Assembly: GCA_947175005.1 (NCBI GenBank)
Contig: CAMWLD010000091.1
Coordinates: 1 to 7,938, forward strand
Length of the DNA stretch: 7,938 nucleotides
Origin: an uncultured Ruminococcus sp.
Lineage (GTDB): Bacteria; Bacillota; Clostridia; Oscillospirales; Ruminococcaceae
Direction: 5' to 3'
The first letter of the stretch is position 1, and every line of letters begins with the position of its first letter. The position numbers and the translations under genes were made by a program. Below, in pieces: positions 1-6,346 of the stretch. The notes under the pieces were generated by a model. It saw nothing but the letters and a program-made list of their open reading frames with translations. It searched no databases and was not told where the DNA came from.

Positions 1-27
1 GATTATTTGAAGCCGCAGGGACTAAAA

Positions 28-76
28 GGGCAGGGAAGTGCAAAAATATGTTTTCCTGCCCGTAATTTTTAGTTTT
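28..76 (+). terminator. Probable intrinsic terminator of an upstream gene
   Basis: The arm GGGCAGGGAA (28-37) pairs with TTTTCCTGCCC (51-61), giving about ten base pairs including one G-U wobble and a loop of about 14 bases. It is followed by the T-rich stretch GTAATTTTTAGTTTT (62-76). This is the form of a rho-independent terminator. It would insulate the locus from a gene left of the window. The T-run is interrupted, so efficiency is uncertain, and the upstream gene is not visible. Confidence 0.55.
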
Positions 77-102
77 ATCAGTTACTGTGCCATGTCAGAG
101 CT

Positions 103-126
103 CATGCCCCGGCATGTTGTTTTTTT
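103..126 (+). terminator. Weak second terminator-like hairpin
   Basis: CATGC (103-107) and GCATG (112-116) form a short stem around CCCG, directly followed by TTGTTTTTTT (117-126). The T-tract is good, but a five-pair stem is short for an intrinsic terminator. It could be a backup to the hairpin at 28-61 or chance. Confidence 0.25.
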
Positions 127-174
127 GCGTTTTTCCATAAATTACATAATTTGGAAAAAAATTTTATAAAATAG

Positions 175-204
175 TTGACAAAACTAATAAATATGTGGTA
201 TAAT
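175..204 (+). promoter_or_regulatory. SigA-type promoter for the locus
   Basis: A perfect -35 box TTGACA (175-180) and a perfect -10 box TATAAT (199-204) are separated by 18 bp. TGG directly before the -10 box (196-198) makes an extended -10 element. The region upstream (about 151-172) is A/T-rich, like an UP element. Transcription should start near 211, giving a leader of about 30 nt before the ATG at 242. It is the only full-consensus promoter I see in the window and probably drives the glycosyltransferase and at least some of the genes after it. Confidence 0.88.
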
Positions 205-241
205 ATAGTATATATTGTCAGATTGGATAAAGAATGGCATT

Positions 242-1168
242 ATGATAGATATTTTAATGGCGGTTTATGACGGCGGGGAGTTTCTGGGCGCTCAGATAGA
301 TTCCATAATTTCTCAGACCGAGAAGGACTGGAGGCTGCATATTTGCGACGATGGGTCGGCGGACGGTTCTTTTGAGCGGGCGTGTGAGTATGAGAAGCGT
401 TTTTCGGATAAAATAAGGGTAACGAGGAATGAAGTCCCTACCGGGTCTGCCAAGGGAAATTTCATGGGAATGCTGAAAAATTCCACGGCGGAATATGTGA
501 TGTTCTCCGATCAGGACGATGTGTGGAAGCCGGAGAAGATACGGCTCACCTTAGAGAAAATGCGGGATATGGAGCGGGAATTTCCGGGCTCGCCGCTGCT
601 GGTTCACACGGATATGTCGGTGGTAGGCAGGGATTTGAATGTGACTGCGTCCTCGTTTATAAGGTTTCAGGGGCTGAATCCCGAGTGCAAAAGCCTTAAC
701 AGGCTGTTATGTCAGAATAATATAACCGGTTGCACAATGATGATGAACCGTGCGCTTGTAGATATTGTAAAGGACGCCCCTGCGGAGGAAATGCTTATGC
801 ATGACTGGTGGGCAGGGCTTGCGGCGGCGGCTTTCGGGCATATCGGGTTTGTGGATATTCCGCTGAATTTGTATCGGCAGCACGGGGGGAATCAGCTGGG
901 GGCTGTGAATAACAGGAGCGTTCGGGGGGCGGTCAGAGTGATGAAGAGAAGCGAGGAAACGAAAAAGCGGCTTTCGGTCACTTATGAGCAGGCGGCGAAA
1001 TTTTACGAATATTACAAGGATATTCTTAATGCGGACAGCAGGGGGATTCTTGAAAAATATATCGCTATCCCGAAAATGGGAAAGGCTGCCCGGATATGCG
1101 GGCTTATAAAATATGATTTTCTGAAGCAGAATTTTATGGCTGCGGCAGGGCAGCTGGTGTTTTGCTGA
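242..1168 (+). CDS. GT2-family glycosyltransferase, probable rhamnosyltransferase
   Basis: This is a cytoplasmic, inverting GT-A fold glycosyltransferase of 308 aa that transfers a sugar from a nucleotide donor to a growing glycan. Visible landmarks are the N-terminal strand MIDILMAVYDG, the nucleotide-binding DDGS (36-39), the metal-binding SDQDDVW (89-95), NNITGCT (159-165), the probable catalytic-base segment MHDWW (186-190) and YRQHGGNQ (211-218). This set is typical of the GT2 subgroup annotated as rhamnosyltransferases of O-antigen and rhamnan clusters. The neighbouring dTDP-rhamnose genes support rhamnose as donor, but donor and linkage are inference. A TTG at 215 would extend the frame by nine codons. 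I prefer ATG 242 because the promoter predicts a start of transcription near 211, and family members begin at this strand. The ribosome site (GGATAAAGA, 225-233) is mediocre. Confidence 0.9.
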   Translation: MIDILMAVYDGGEFLGAQIDSIISQTEKDWRLHICDDGSADGSFERACEYEKRFSDKIRVTRNEVPTGSAKGNFMGMLKNSTAEYVMFSDQDDVWKPEKIRLTLEKMRDMEREFPGSPLLVHTDMSVVGRDLNVTASSFIRFQGLNPECKSLNRLLCQNNITGCTMMMNRALVDIVKDAPAEEMLMHDWWAGLAAAAFGHIGFVDIPLNLYRQHGGNQLGAVNNRSVRGAVRVMKRSEETKKRLSVTYEQAAKFYEYYKDILNADSRGILEKYIAIPKMGKAARICGLIKYDFLKQNFMAAAGQLVFC

Positions 1169-1196
1169 TTACTAATTTTTTACTCATTAGGATATT

Positions 1197-1210
1197 ATGT
1201 GTATACACAT
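1197..1210. repeat. Spacer palindrome ATGTGTATACACAT, copy 1 (upstream of rmlA)
   Basis: This is a perfect 14-bp palindrome, extended here to 18 bp (1195-1212, TTATGTGTATACACATAA). It lies 28 bp after the glycosyltransferase stop codon and 106 bp before the rmlA ATG. The same sequence recurs in three other spacers of this window and in no gene. It could be a dimeric-regulator operator or a dispersed genomic palindrome. Its function is unknown. Confidence 0.85.
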
Positions 1211-1254
1211 AAAAAATATATAGAAGCGGAAAACGCAGTGCAGAGCGGAATTTC

Positions 1255-1280
1255 CAGAATGCTTCATTATGAAGCTTCTG
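1255..1280 (+). promoter_or_regulatory. Leader hairpin upstream of rmlA
   Basis: CAGAA (1255-1259) pairs with TTCTG (1276-1280), and GCTTCA (1261-1266) pairs with TGAAGC (1270-1275), with one bulged T at 1260 and a TTA loop. That gives 11 pairs in total. No T-tract follows, so it is not a terminator. It may act as an RNA-processing or stability element together with the next hairpin. Confidence 0.5.
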
Positions 1281-1285
1281 CCTCG

Positions 1286-1306
1286 TTTCCTGTTTCGGAC
1301 GGGAAA
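1286..1306 (+). promoter_or_regulatory. Hairpin overlapping the rmlA ribosome-binding site
   Basis: TTTCCTGT (1286-1293) pairs with ACGGGAAA (1299-1306) around the loop TTCGG, giving eight pairs with one T-G wobble. The 3' arm runs into the Shine-Dalgarno sequence AAAGGA (1304-1309), which sits seven nt before ATG 1317. If it forms in the RNA, this fold would partly mask the ribosome site. Regulation by it is inference. Confidence 0.4.
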
Positions 1307-1316
1307 GGATACGAAT

Positions 1317-2204
1317 ATGAAAGGAATAATTCTCGCAGGCGGTTCGGGGACAAGGCTTTACCCCCTGACCATGATAACCTCAAAGCAGCTTTTGCCCATT
1401 TACGACAAGCCTATGATCTACTATCCTCTGTCAACTCTTATGCTGGCGGGGATAAGGGATATTCTCATTATCTCAACGCCCACCGATCTGCCCAATTTCA
1501 AGAAGCTTCTGGGGGACGGTTCGGCTTACGGGATAACCCTTTCTTATAAGGAACAGCCCAGTCCCGACGGGCTTGCGCAGGCGTTTATTTTAGGTGAGGA
1601 ATTCATTGGGGACGACTGCTGCGCTATGGTGCTGGGGGATAATATTTTCTATGGAAACGGGTTTGGAAAGGTTCTTCGGAGCGCTGTGGAGAATGCGGAG
1701 AAAAACCGTAGGGCAAGCGTTTTCGGATATTATGTTGAAGACCCGGAACGGTTCGGAGTGGTGGAATTTGACAAGGACGGCAAGGTCATTTCGGTGGAGG
1801 AAAAGCCTGCGGAGCCAAAGTCGAATTATGCCATAACCGGGCTGTATTTCTATGACAACAGGGTCGTGGAATATGCAAAAAATCTGAAGCCTTCCGCTCG
1901 TGGTGAGCTGGAGATCACCGATCTTAACAGGGTTTTCCTGGAAAATGGCGATCTTGATGTACAGCTTTTGGGGAGAGGCTTTGCATGGCTTGACACCGGG
2001 ACAATGGACAGTCTTATGGAGGCGGGTCAGTTCGTTCAAATGGTTGAGAAGCGGCAGGGTGTGAAAATTTCCGCTGTGGAGGAAATTGCATACAAAAACG
2101 GCTGGATAACCAAGGAAAAGCTTATTGAATCCGCCGAAAGATATGGGAAATCCACCTACGGTCAGCACCTTAAAAAGGCTGCCGAGGGGAAAATAATGTA
2201 TTAA
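1317..2204 (+). CDS. rmlA: Glucose-1-phosphate thymidylyltransferase (RmlA)
   Basis: RmlA joins glucose-1-phosphate and dTTP to give dTDP-glucose and pyrophosphate, the first and feedback-controlled step of dTDP-L-rhamnose synthesis in the cytoplasm. The 295-aa length matches the short RmlA class. Visible landmarks are the nucleotidyltransferase signature [13 protein letters not shown] (6-18) with K23 in TSKQLLP, LGDN with metal-binding D108, the sugar-binding EEKP (161-164), GELEITDLN (196-204) and LDTGTMDSL (225-233) with the second metal Asp, D226. The frame is open back to 1269, but ATG 1317 begins exactly at the conserved MKGIILAGG strand. It also has AAAGGA seven nt upstream, so it is chosen as the start. 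The 148-bp spacer before it carries a palindrome and two hairpins, so expression may be controlled separately from the glycosyltransferase. Confidence 0.97.
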   Translation: MKGIILAGGSGTRLYPLTMITSKQLLPIYDKPMIYYPLSTLMLAGIRDILIISTPTDLPNFKKLLGDGSAYGITLSYKEQPSPDGLAQAFILGEEFIGDDCCAMVLGDNIFYGNGFGKVLRSAVENAEKNRRASVFGYYVEDPERFGVVEFDKDGKVISVEEKPAEPKSNYAITGLYFYDNRVVEYAKNLKPSARGELEITDLNRVFLENGDLDVQLLGRGFAWLDTGTMDSLMEAGQFVQMVEKRQGVKISAVEEIAYKNGWITKEKLIESAERYGKSTYGQHLKKAAEGKIMY

Positions 2205-2206
2205 AT

Positions 2207-2402
2207 AATTAATGATTAATAATTAATAATGAATGGGAGCCTGTGATACAGAATCTTGCGGCTTGCAAAGCGTTATCAATTTTATTTATTTTATTAATTA
2301 TTAATTGAATAGTTGCCGAAAGGGCAAAAAGCCATGAAGATCATGTGTATACACATAACAAATGAGATCATTATTAATTATTAACTGTTAATTATTAATT
2401 GA
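2207..2402. repeat. AT-rich inverted/direct repeat element between rmlA and rmlD
   Basis: The spacer starts and ends with ATTAAT-type sequence. The 26 bp at 2207-2232 are an inverted copy of 2368-2393, with 23 of 26 positions matching. A further 15-bp unit TTAATTATTAATTGA occurs directly repeated at 2294-2308 and 2388-2402, and its first copy can also pair with the left arm. Between the arms lie about 130 bp of ordinary composition, a small hairpin TTGCC-GAAAG-GGCAA (2313-2327) and palindrome copy 2. The layout resembles a small non-coding inverted-repeat element (MITE-like). No target-site duplication is evident and no protein is encoded. Simple AT-rich drift is an alternative. Confidence 0.55.
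2343..2356. repeat. Spacer palindrome ATGTGTATACACAT, copy 2 (upstream of rmlD)
   Basis: This is an exact 14-bp copy, 64 bp before the rmlD ATG and inside the AT-rich repeat region. It is followed by AACAAA, similar to the A-rich 3' flank of copies 1 and 3. The bases on its 5' side differ from those of the other copies, so the conserved unit is the palindrome itself. Confidence 0.85.
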
Positions 2403-2420
2403 TTTTCGGGAGTTGATTTG

Positions 2421-3341
2421 ATGAATATTCTCATTACGGGAGGCAAGGGGCAGCTGGGTACTGAGCTTGTGAAATGCTTTGAGCGTGGGTCTACCGAGCT
2501 TGGAACGCCTGATATATTAAAGAGTGAAAACAATGTCCGGGCTATTGATGTGGACGAGCTGGACATTACCGATATAAATGCGGTTCGGGAGTTTTTCCGG
2601 GAAAATGCCTTTGACTGCGTTATCAACTGCGCTGCGTTCACTAATGTGGACGGATGCGAGACCAGTTTTGACGCTGCTTTCAAGGTGAATGCCATTGGTG
2701 CGAGAAATTTGGCTATGGCGTGCAGGGACTGCGGTGGGAAGCTTATTCATGTGTCTACCGATTATGTTTTTTCGGGGGACGGCAGCACGCCTCGGAGTGA
2801 GTGCGATTTGCCTGCGCCGAAAAGCGCTTACGGCAGCACGAAATATCTTGGTGAGCAGTATGTAAGGGAATTCTGCCCGAAATATTTTATAGTGCGCACG
2901 GCGTGGCTTTACGGGTATTACGGAAAGAATTTTGTGAAAACCATGATAAATGCGGGGCGCAAATTCGGCAAGCTGACGGTTGTGAACGATCAGCGGGGCA
3001 ATCCTACAAATGCCGCAGACCTGGCGCACCATTTAATAAAGCTGATAGACAGTGAGGAATACGGCGTTTATCATGCGACGGGGGCGGGGGAGTGCTCCTG
3101 GTATGATTTTGCGGCGGAAATTATACGGCTTGCGGGTGTGAATGCGGAGGTTTCGCCCTGCACGTCTGCGGAATATTCTGCGGCGCACCCCGAGGCGGCT
3201 GACAGACCCTTTTATTCCGCTTTGGACAATGCCATGCTGCGGGTGACTGTGGGGGACGAGTTCCGTCCCTGGCAGGAGGCTTTAGCGTGCTTTATGAAAA
3301 ATTTCCGTGAGACCGAGGAGTTCGGAAATTTAGGGAAATAG
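2421..3341 (+). CDS. rmlD: dTDP-4-dehydrorhamnose reductase (RmlD)
   Basis: RmlD makes the last reduction, dTDP-4-keto-L-rhamnose to dTDP-L-rhamnose, using NAD(P)H. It is a 306-aa extended short-chain dehydrogenase. Visible are the Rossmann motif GGKGQLG (7-13), NCAAFTNVD (69-77), STDYVFSG (112-119) with catalytic T113, the catalytic pair Y137/K141 in YGSTK, and RTAWLYG (159-165). The length is slightly above the usual 280-300. The frame includes a TTG at 2418 directly before the ATG. ATG 2421 is preferred since GGGAG (2408-2412) lies eight nt upstream. The gene sits 216 bp after rmlA, a long gap for an operon, filled by the repeat element and a palindrome copy. Confidence 0.96.
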   Translation: MNILITGGKGQLGTELVKCFERGSTELGTPDILKSENNVRAIDVDELDITDINAVREFFRENAFDCVINCAAFTNVDGCETSFDAAFKVNAIGARNLAMACRDCGGKLIHVSTDYVFSGDGSTPRSECDLPAPKSAYGSTKYLGEQYVREFCPKYFIVRTAWLYGYYGKNFVKTMINAGRKFGKLTVVNDQRGNPTNAADLAHHLIKLIDSEEYGVYHATGAGECSWYDFAAEIIRLAGVNAEVSPCTSAEYSAAHPEAADRPFYSALDNAMLRVTVGDEFRPWQEALACFMKNFRETEEFGNLGK

Positions 3342-3389
3342 GCTGCAAATACCGCAAGGACTTGCAGGGGCAGCAAGTAAAAATGTGTG

Positions 3390-3401
3390 TGTGTATACAC
3401 A
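3390..3401. repeat. Spacer palindrome, copy 3 (upstream of rmlB), 12-bp core
   Basis: TGTGTATACACA is intact. The outer A of the 14-mer is G here because the left side runs into a (TG)n stretch, AATGTGTGTGTGTATACACAT. The palindrome may have been extended by TG slippage. It lies 48 bp after the rmlD stop and 113 bp before the rmlB ATG, and is followed by AAAACAAA. Confidence 0.75.
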
Positions 3402-3421
3402 TAAAACAAAAATCTTGTTTC

Positions 3422-3454
3422 TTGCTTCTGAATTTCTGTGAAAAGCGGAAGCAA
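3422..3454 (+). promoter_or_regulatory. Strong leader hairpin upstream of rmlB
   Basis: TTGCTTCTG (3422-3430) pairs with CGGAAGCAA (3446-3454) over nine pairs. After a small internal loop, TTTC (3433-3436) pairs with GAAA (3440-3443) around TGT. A smaller hairpin precedes it (AAACAA 3404-3409 with TTGTTT 3415-3420). No T-tract follows on this strand, so it is not a terminator for the operon. It ends 60 bp before the rmlB start. A role in RNA processing or stability is possible. Confidence 0.5.
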
Positions 3455-3514
3455 TACACTCAAAGTAAAGCGATACAAATAAACTGAAATATCAATAGAA
3501 AGCAGGTTCTAATA

Positions 3515-4537
3515 ATGACTGTTATCGTTACCGGCGGAGCGGGATTTATCGGCTCTAACTTCATTTTTCATATGCTGGGGAAATACCCAGATTATCGGAT
3601 AATTTGCCTGGATTGTCTGACCTATGCGGGCAATATGTCCACCCTTAAAGGGGTCATGGATAATCCGAATTTCCGTTTTGTCAAGGCTTCCATTACCGAC
3701 AGGGAGGCTGTGGACAAGCTTTTTGCCGAGGAAAATCCCGATATTGTGGTGAACTTTGCGGCGGAGAGCCATGTTGACAGGTCTATCGAGAATCCCGGGG
3801 TTTTCCTGGAGACCAATATCCTGGGCACGCAGACTCTTATGGACGCTTGCCGTAAGTATGGGATAAAGCGTTATCATCAGGTGTCCACCGACGAGGTTTA
3901 CGGGGACTTGCCCCTTGACAGACCCGACCTTTTCTTTACCGAGGAAACGCCCATTCACACGTCCTCGCCCTATTCTGCTTCAAAGGCTTCTGCCGATCTG
4001 CTGGTAATGGCTTATCACAGGACTTTCGGGCTGCCTGTGACTATTTCGAGGTGTTCAAACAATTACGGGCCTTATCATTTCCCCGAGAAGCTTATCCCGC
4101 TGATGATCGCAAATGCGCTGGCGGACAAGCCTTTGCCTGTTTACGGTAAGGGGGAGAACGTTCGTGACTGGCTTTATGTGGAGGATCACTGCAAGGCAAT
4201 TGATCTGATAATTCACAAGGGGACTGTCGGGGAGGTCTACAACATTGGCGGGCACAATGAAATGGCTAATATTGACATTGTGAAGATCATTTTAAAAGAG
4301 CTTGGGAAGCCCGAGAGCCTTATTACCTATGTTGCCGACCGCAAGGGGCATGATATGAGGTATGCCATTGACCCGGCGAAGATACACCGTGAACTGGGCT
4401 GGCTGCCGGAGACAATGTTTGCTGACGGTATCAAAAAGACCATTCAGTGGTATTTGGACAACCGGGAATGGTGGGAGGAGATTATTTCCGGAGAGTATCA
4501 GAATTATTATGAAAAAATGTATGCTAATAGAGGATAG
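3515..4537 (+). CDS. rmlB: dTDP-glucose 4,6-dehydratase (RmlB)
   Basis: RmlB converts dTDP-glucose to dTDP-4-keto-6-deoxyglucose with tightly bound NAD+, the second step of the rhamnose route. The 340-aa product has the normal length. Visible are the NAD-binding GGAGFIGSN (7-15), FAAESHVDRSI (81-91), the dehydratase-specific triad STDEVYG with T125, D126 and E127, YSASK with Y153/K157, and RCSNNYGPYHFPEKLIPLMI, the substrate-binding segment. T-D-E distinguishes it from UDP-galactose epimerases. ATG 3515 begins at the first Rossmann strand. The upstream AGCAGGT (3501-3507) is only a moderate ribosome site. The 173-bp spacer before it holds palindrome copy 3 and hairpins. Confidence 0.97.
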   Translation: MTVIVTGGAGFIGSNFIFHMLGKYPDYRIICLDCLTYAGNMSTLKGVMDNPNFRFVKASITDREAVDKLFAEENPDIVVNFAAESHVDRSIENPGVFLETNILGTQTLMDACRKYGIKRYHQVSTDEVYGDLPLDRPDLFFTEETPIHTSSPYSASKASADLLVMAYHRTFGLPVTISRCSNNYGPYHFPEKLIPLMIANALADKPLPVYGKGENVRDWLYVEDHCKAIDLIIHKGTVGEVYNIGGHNEMANIDIVKIILKELGKPESLITYVADRKGHDMRYAIDPAKIHRELGWLPETMFADGIKKTIQWYLDNREWWEEIISGEYQNYYEKMYANRG

Positions 4538-4597
4538 AGGCTGGATATTCCAAATATGTCAAGAATACGGATAATGTTGAAATGAACCGAATGTATA

Positions 4598-4609
4598 GGG
4601 GGAGGGGGG
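4598..4609 (+). repeat. Interrupted G tract GGGGGAGGGGGG upstream of the methyltransferase
   Basis: Five Gs, one A and six Gs lie 53 bp before the methyltransferase ATG, in a 125-bp spacer that otherwise shows no palindrome copy or clear promoter. TTGACT at 4615-4620 resembles a -35 box, but no -10 box stands at the right distance. G runs of this kind are prone to slippage, and the same gene has a second one at 5582-5590. Confidence 0.5.
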
Positions 4610-4662
4610 TATATTTGACTACTGTCGGAAGAGATTATTTTTGAACGAAAGGATTAGGCATA

Positions 4663-5640
4663 ATGCACGAAAGCTCATACAGAATAATGACAGGCTTTGT
4701 TAATAAATACATTGCCACCAAAAAGGAATGTACCGTTTTGGACATAGGCAGCCAGCTCATTGACGGGCAGCAGGGACTGGGGTCTTACAAAAACCTGTTT
4801 ACTGATATGCCCGGGGTATCTTATAAGGGTCTTGACATGGTGGAGGGGCTGAATGTGGACGTGGTATTGCAGTCTCCCTATAACTGGTCAAATGTGCAGG
4901 CAAATTTGGCGGATTTTGTGATCTCCGGGCAGATGCTTGAGCACGTGGAATTTCCTTGGCTTACGTTTATCGAGATCAACCGTGTATTGAAGCCCGGAGG
5001 GGTATGCTGTATAATTGCACCTTCCTCGGGAATAATGCACAACTTCCCTTTAGACTGCTACAGATATTATCCCGACGGCATGGCAGCTTTGGCTGCATAT
5101 GCCAGTCTTGAAATAATAGAATGCTATGCGGAGTGGGAAGCGGATAAATATCCGGGGAGAGACCCCGAATGGCGCGACTGCGTTGTTATTGCAAGGAAAC
5201 GCCCGAATACGCTTGTCAGGCGGGTCAAGAATACAATTAAGCGGTGGGCTGTTCATACGGTGTCGAAAGCGTGCCTTGATAAGAAGGATTTTAAATCCCG
5301 AAACCCTGTTCTCGACACGGGTCGATATTCCATATCGAAAGCGGAGATCGACGAAGCCCCGAAAATGTACTTTGATACGGGTAAGGGCTTTAACGAAAAT
5401 GAGACCATGCGGTTCCCGTCAGGCTCGAAGATAGACAAAAAGGTCGTATTTCCACTGACGGGCGGCGTATTAAAGCGGGTCCGCTTTGACCCCTGCGAAA
5501 AGCCCTGCTTGATCAGAAACATAAAATTCATAGCAGGAAATGACGAGCTGAAACCCTGCTTGTGCAACGGAAAGCGGATACGGGGGGGGGTATGGTATAT
5601 GTATTTGACCATAATGACCCTTGGTTTGAGCTTGATGTAA
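4663..5640 (+). CDS. SAM-dependent methyltransferase with C-terminal beta domain, frame broken at G9
   Basis: Residues about 1-180 look like a class I SAM methyltransferase. Visible are TVLDIGS (24-30, SAM-binding strand), a second acidic strand GLDMV (56-60), SGQMLEHVEFPW (88-99), INRVLKPGG (105-113) and NFPLDCYRYYPDGM (127-140), common in methyltransferases of capsule clusters. The target is probably a sugar or glycan end, which is inference. After a basic linker (180-210), residues about 255-306 begin a beta-rich domain with RFDPCEKP (274-281). At a run of nine Gs the reading frame passes into an 18-residue ending that looks unlike a domain end. The true ending appears to be in the -1 frame (5592-5732), making about 356 aa. 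AAAGGA (4648-4653) nine nt before ATG 4663 supports the start. It may be phase-variable, frameshifted by programme, or a sequencing error. Confidence 0.85.
   Translation: MHESSYRIMTGFVNKYIATKKECTVLDIGSQLIDGQQGLGSYKNLFTDMPGVSYKGLDMVEGLNVDVVLQSPYNWSNVQANLADFVISGQMLEHVEFPWLTFIEINRVLKPGGVCCIIAPSSGIMHNFPLDCYRYYPDGMAALAAYASLEIIECYAEWEADKYPGRDPEWRDCVVIARKRPNTLVRRVKNTIKRWAVHTVSKACLDKKDFKSRNPVLDTGRYSISKAEIDEAPKMYFDTGKGFNENETMRFPSGSKIDKKVVFPLTGGVLKRVRFDPCEKPCLIRNIKFIAGNDELKPCLCNGKRIRGGVWYMYLTIMTLGLSLM
5582..5590 (+). repeat. G9 homopolymer inside the methyltransferase gene
   Basis: Nine Gs follow a C at 5581. Read in the gene's frame they give CGG GGG GGG GTA, in which G GGG GGG also fits the X XXY YYZ slippery pattern for -1 frameshifting. 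Ten or seven Gs would join the frame to the open continuation. TATGGT (5591-5596) can pair with ACCATA (5608-5613) just downstream. That is a weak hairpin and lies closer to the slip site than usual stimulators. Confidence 0.8.
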
Positions 5641-5732
5641 GCGGCGGCGGATACGAGGCCGTTGAGTTAACATATGAAATAGTTCAGATGAATTCTGAAA
5701 TGGCGGGAGATATTCTCGGTGCATTAAAATAA
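5592..5732 (+). pseudogene. Displaced 3' end of the methyltransferase (-1 frame)
   Basis: The frame beginning MVYVFDHNDPW and ending GDILGALK encodes 46 residues before TAA at 5730-5732. Its composition is that of a real protein: alternating hydrophobic strands, NDPWFEL and LTYEIV. It completes the beta domain that starts before the G tract. Its stop lies 26 nt before the rmlC ATG, which is normal operon spacing, whereas the stop at 5640 leaves a 118-nt gap. It may be translated by slippage, by internal initiation at ATG 5592, or in cells with a different G count. Confidence 0.7.
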
Positions 5733-5758
5733 ATTTAATTACCGGAGGCAAAATATAA

Positions 5759-6328
5759 ATGGGAAAATTCAAATTTATCGAAACAGGCATAGAGGGGCTG
5801 TATGTAGTCGAGCCCACGGTTTTCGGCGACAACCGGGGATATTTCATGGAGACCTACAACGCCGAGTTTGAGCCTTATGTAAAGCACTTAGACGGGTCGC
5901 CCGCGCAGTTCGTGCAGGACAATCAGTCCAGGTCAAAAAAGGGCGTGCTGCGGGGTCTGCATTTTCAGAAGAAGAACCCTCAAGGAAAGCTTGTGCGTTG
6001 TCTTGAGGGGGAAGTTTATGATGTTGCTGTTGACCTGCGAGGAGGCAGTGAGACCTATGGGAAGTGGTACGGCGTGCTGCTGACCGAGGAGAACAAGAAG
6101 CAGTTTTATGTGCCCGAGGGCTTTGCTCATGGGTTTGCGGTGCTTTCGGAAAATGCTACATTTTCTTATAAGTGCACACGGTACTATGACCCCTCCGATG
6201 AGGGCGGGATCATGTGGAATGACCCGGATATCGGTGTGGACTGGAATGTGCCGGACGGGGTGGAGATACTGCTTAGCGAGAAGGACAAGCTGCACCCGGG
6301 GCTGAAAGACCTTAACTTTCATTTTTAA
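5759..6328 (+). CDS. rmlC: dTDP-4-dehydrorhamnose 3,5-epimerase (RmlC)
   Basis: RmlC inverts C3 and C5 of dTDP-4-keto-6-deoxyglucose to give dTDP-4-keto-L-rhamnose, the third step of the route. It is a cupin-fold protein of 189 aa, the usual length. Visible are FGDNRGYF (22-29), FVQDNQSRSKKGVLRGLHFQ (51-70) with catalytic H68, VRCLEGEVYDVAVDLR (79-94), YVPEGFAHGF (117-126), the tyrosine region YKCTRYYDP (137-145), and MWNDPDIGVDW (152-162). GGAGG (5744-5748) ten nt before ATG 5759 is the best ribosome site in the window. It lies close behind the restored methyltransferase frame and 18 bp before the permease, so these genes are probably co-transcribed. Confidence 0.97.
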   Translation: MGKFKFIETGIEGLYVVEPTVFGDNRGYFMETYNAEFEPYVKHLDGSPAQFVQDNQSRSKKGVLRGLHFQKKNPQGKLVRCLEGEVYDVAVDLRGGSETYGKWYGVLLTEENKKQFYVPEGFAHGFAVLSENATFSYKCTRYYDPSDEGGIMWNDPDIGVDWNVPDGVEILLSEKDKLHPGLKDLNFHF

Positions 6329-6346
6329 AAAGGTGAGTGACATTTT

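Noticed and set aside
215..241. TTG start extending the glycosyltransferase by nine codons
   Set aside because: It lies about four nt after the predicted transcription start with no room for a ribosome site, and family members start at the MIDILMAVYDG strand.
1197..1210. Palindromes as transcription terminators
   Set aside because: The symmetry leaves no loop, the sequence is AT-rich, and no T-tract follows. Three copies are followed by As.
1199..1549. A 116-codon open frame starting inside palindrome copy 1
   Set aside because: Most of it overlaps rmlA in another frame, it has no ribosome site, and its product has no recognisable or domain-like character.
2207..2402. AT-rich repeats as a CRISPR array or origin
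   Set aside because: Repeats are irregular, simple in sequence and partly inverted. There are no even spacers, cas genes, DnaA-box cluster or replication gene.
1590..3032. Long minus-strand open frames (1590-2168, 2517-3032)
   Set aside because: They lie wholly antisense to rmlA and rmlD, and their products look like mirror translations rather than known families.
4598..4609. G-quadruplex
   Set aside because: Only two G runs are present, and four are needed for an intramolecular fold.
5050..5612. Open frames overlapping the methyltransferase on both strands
   Set aside because: They are shadows within the coding region, with no initiation signals. Only the -1 frame after the G tract looks genuine.
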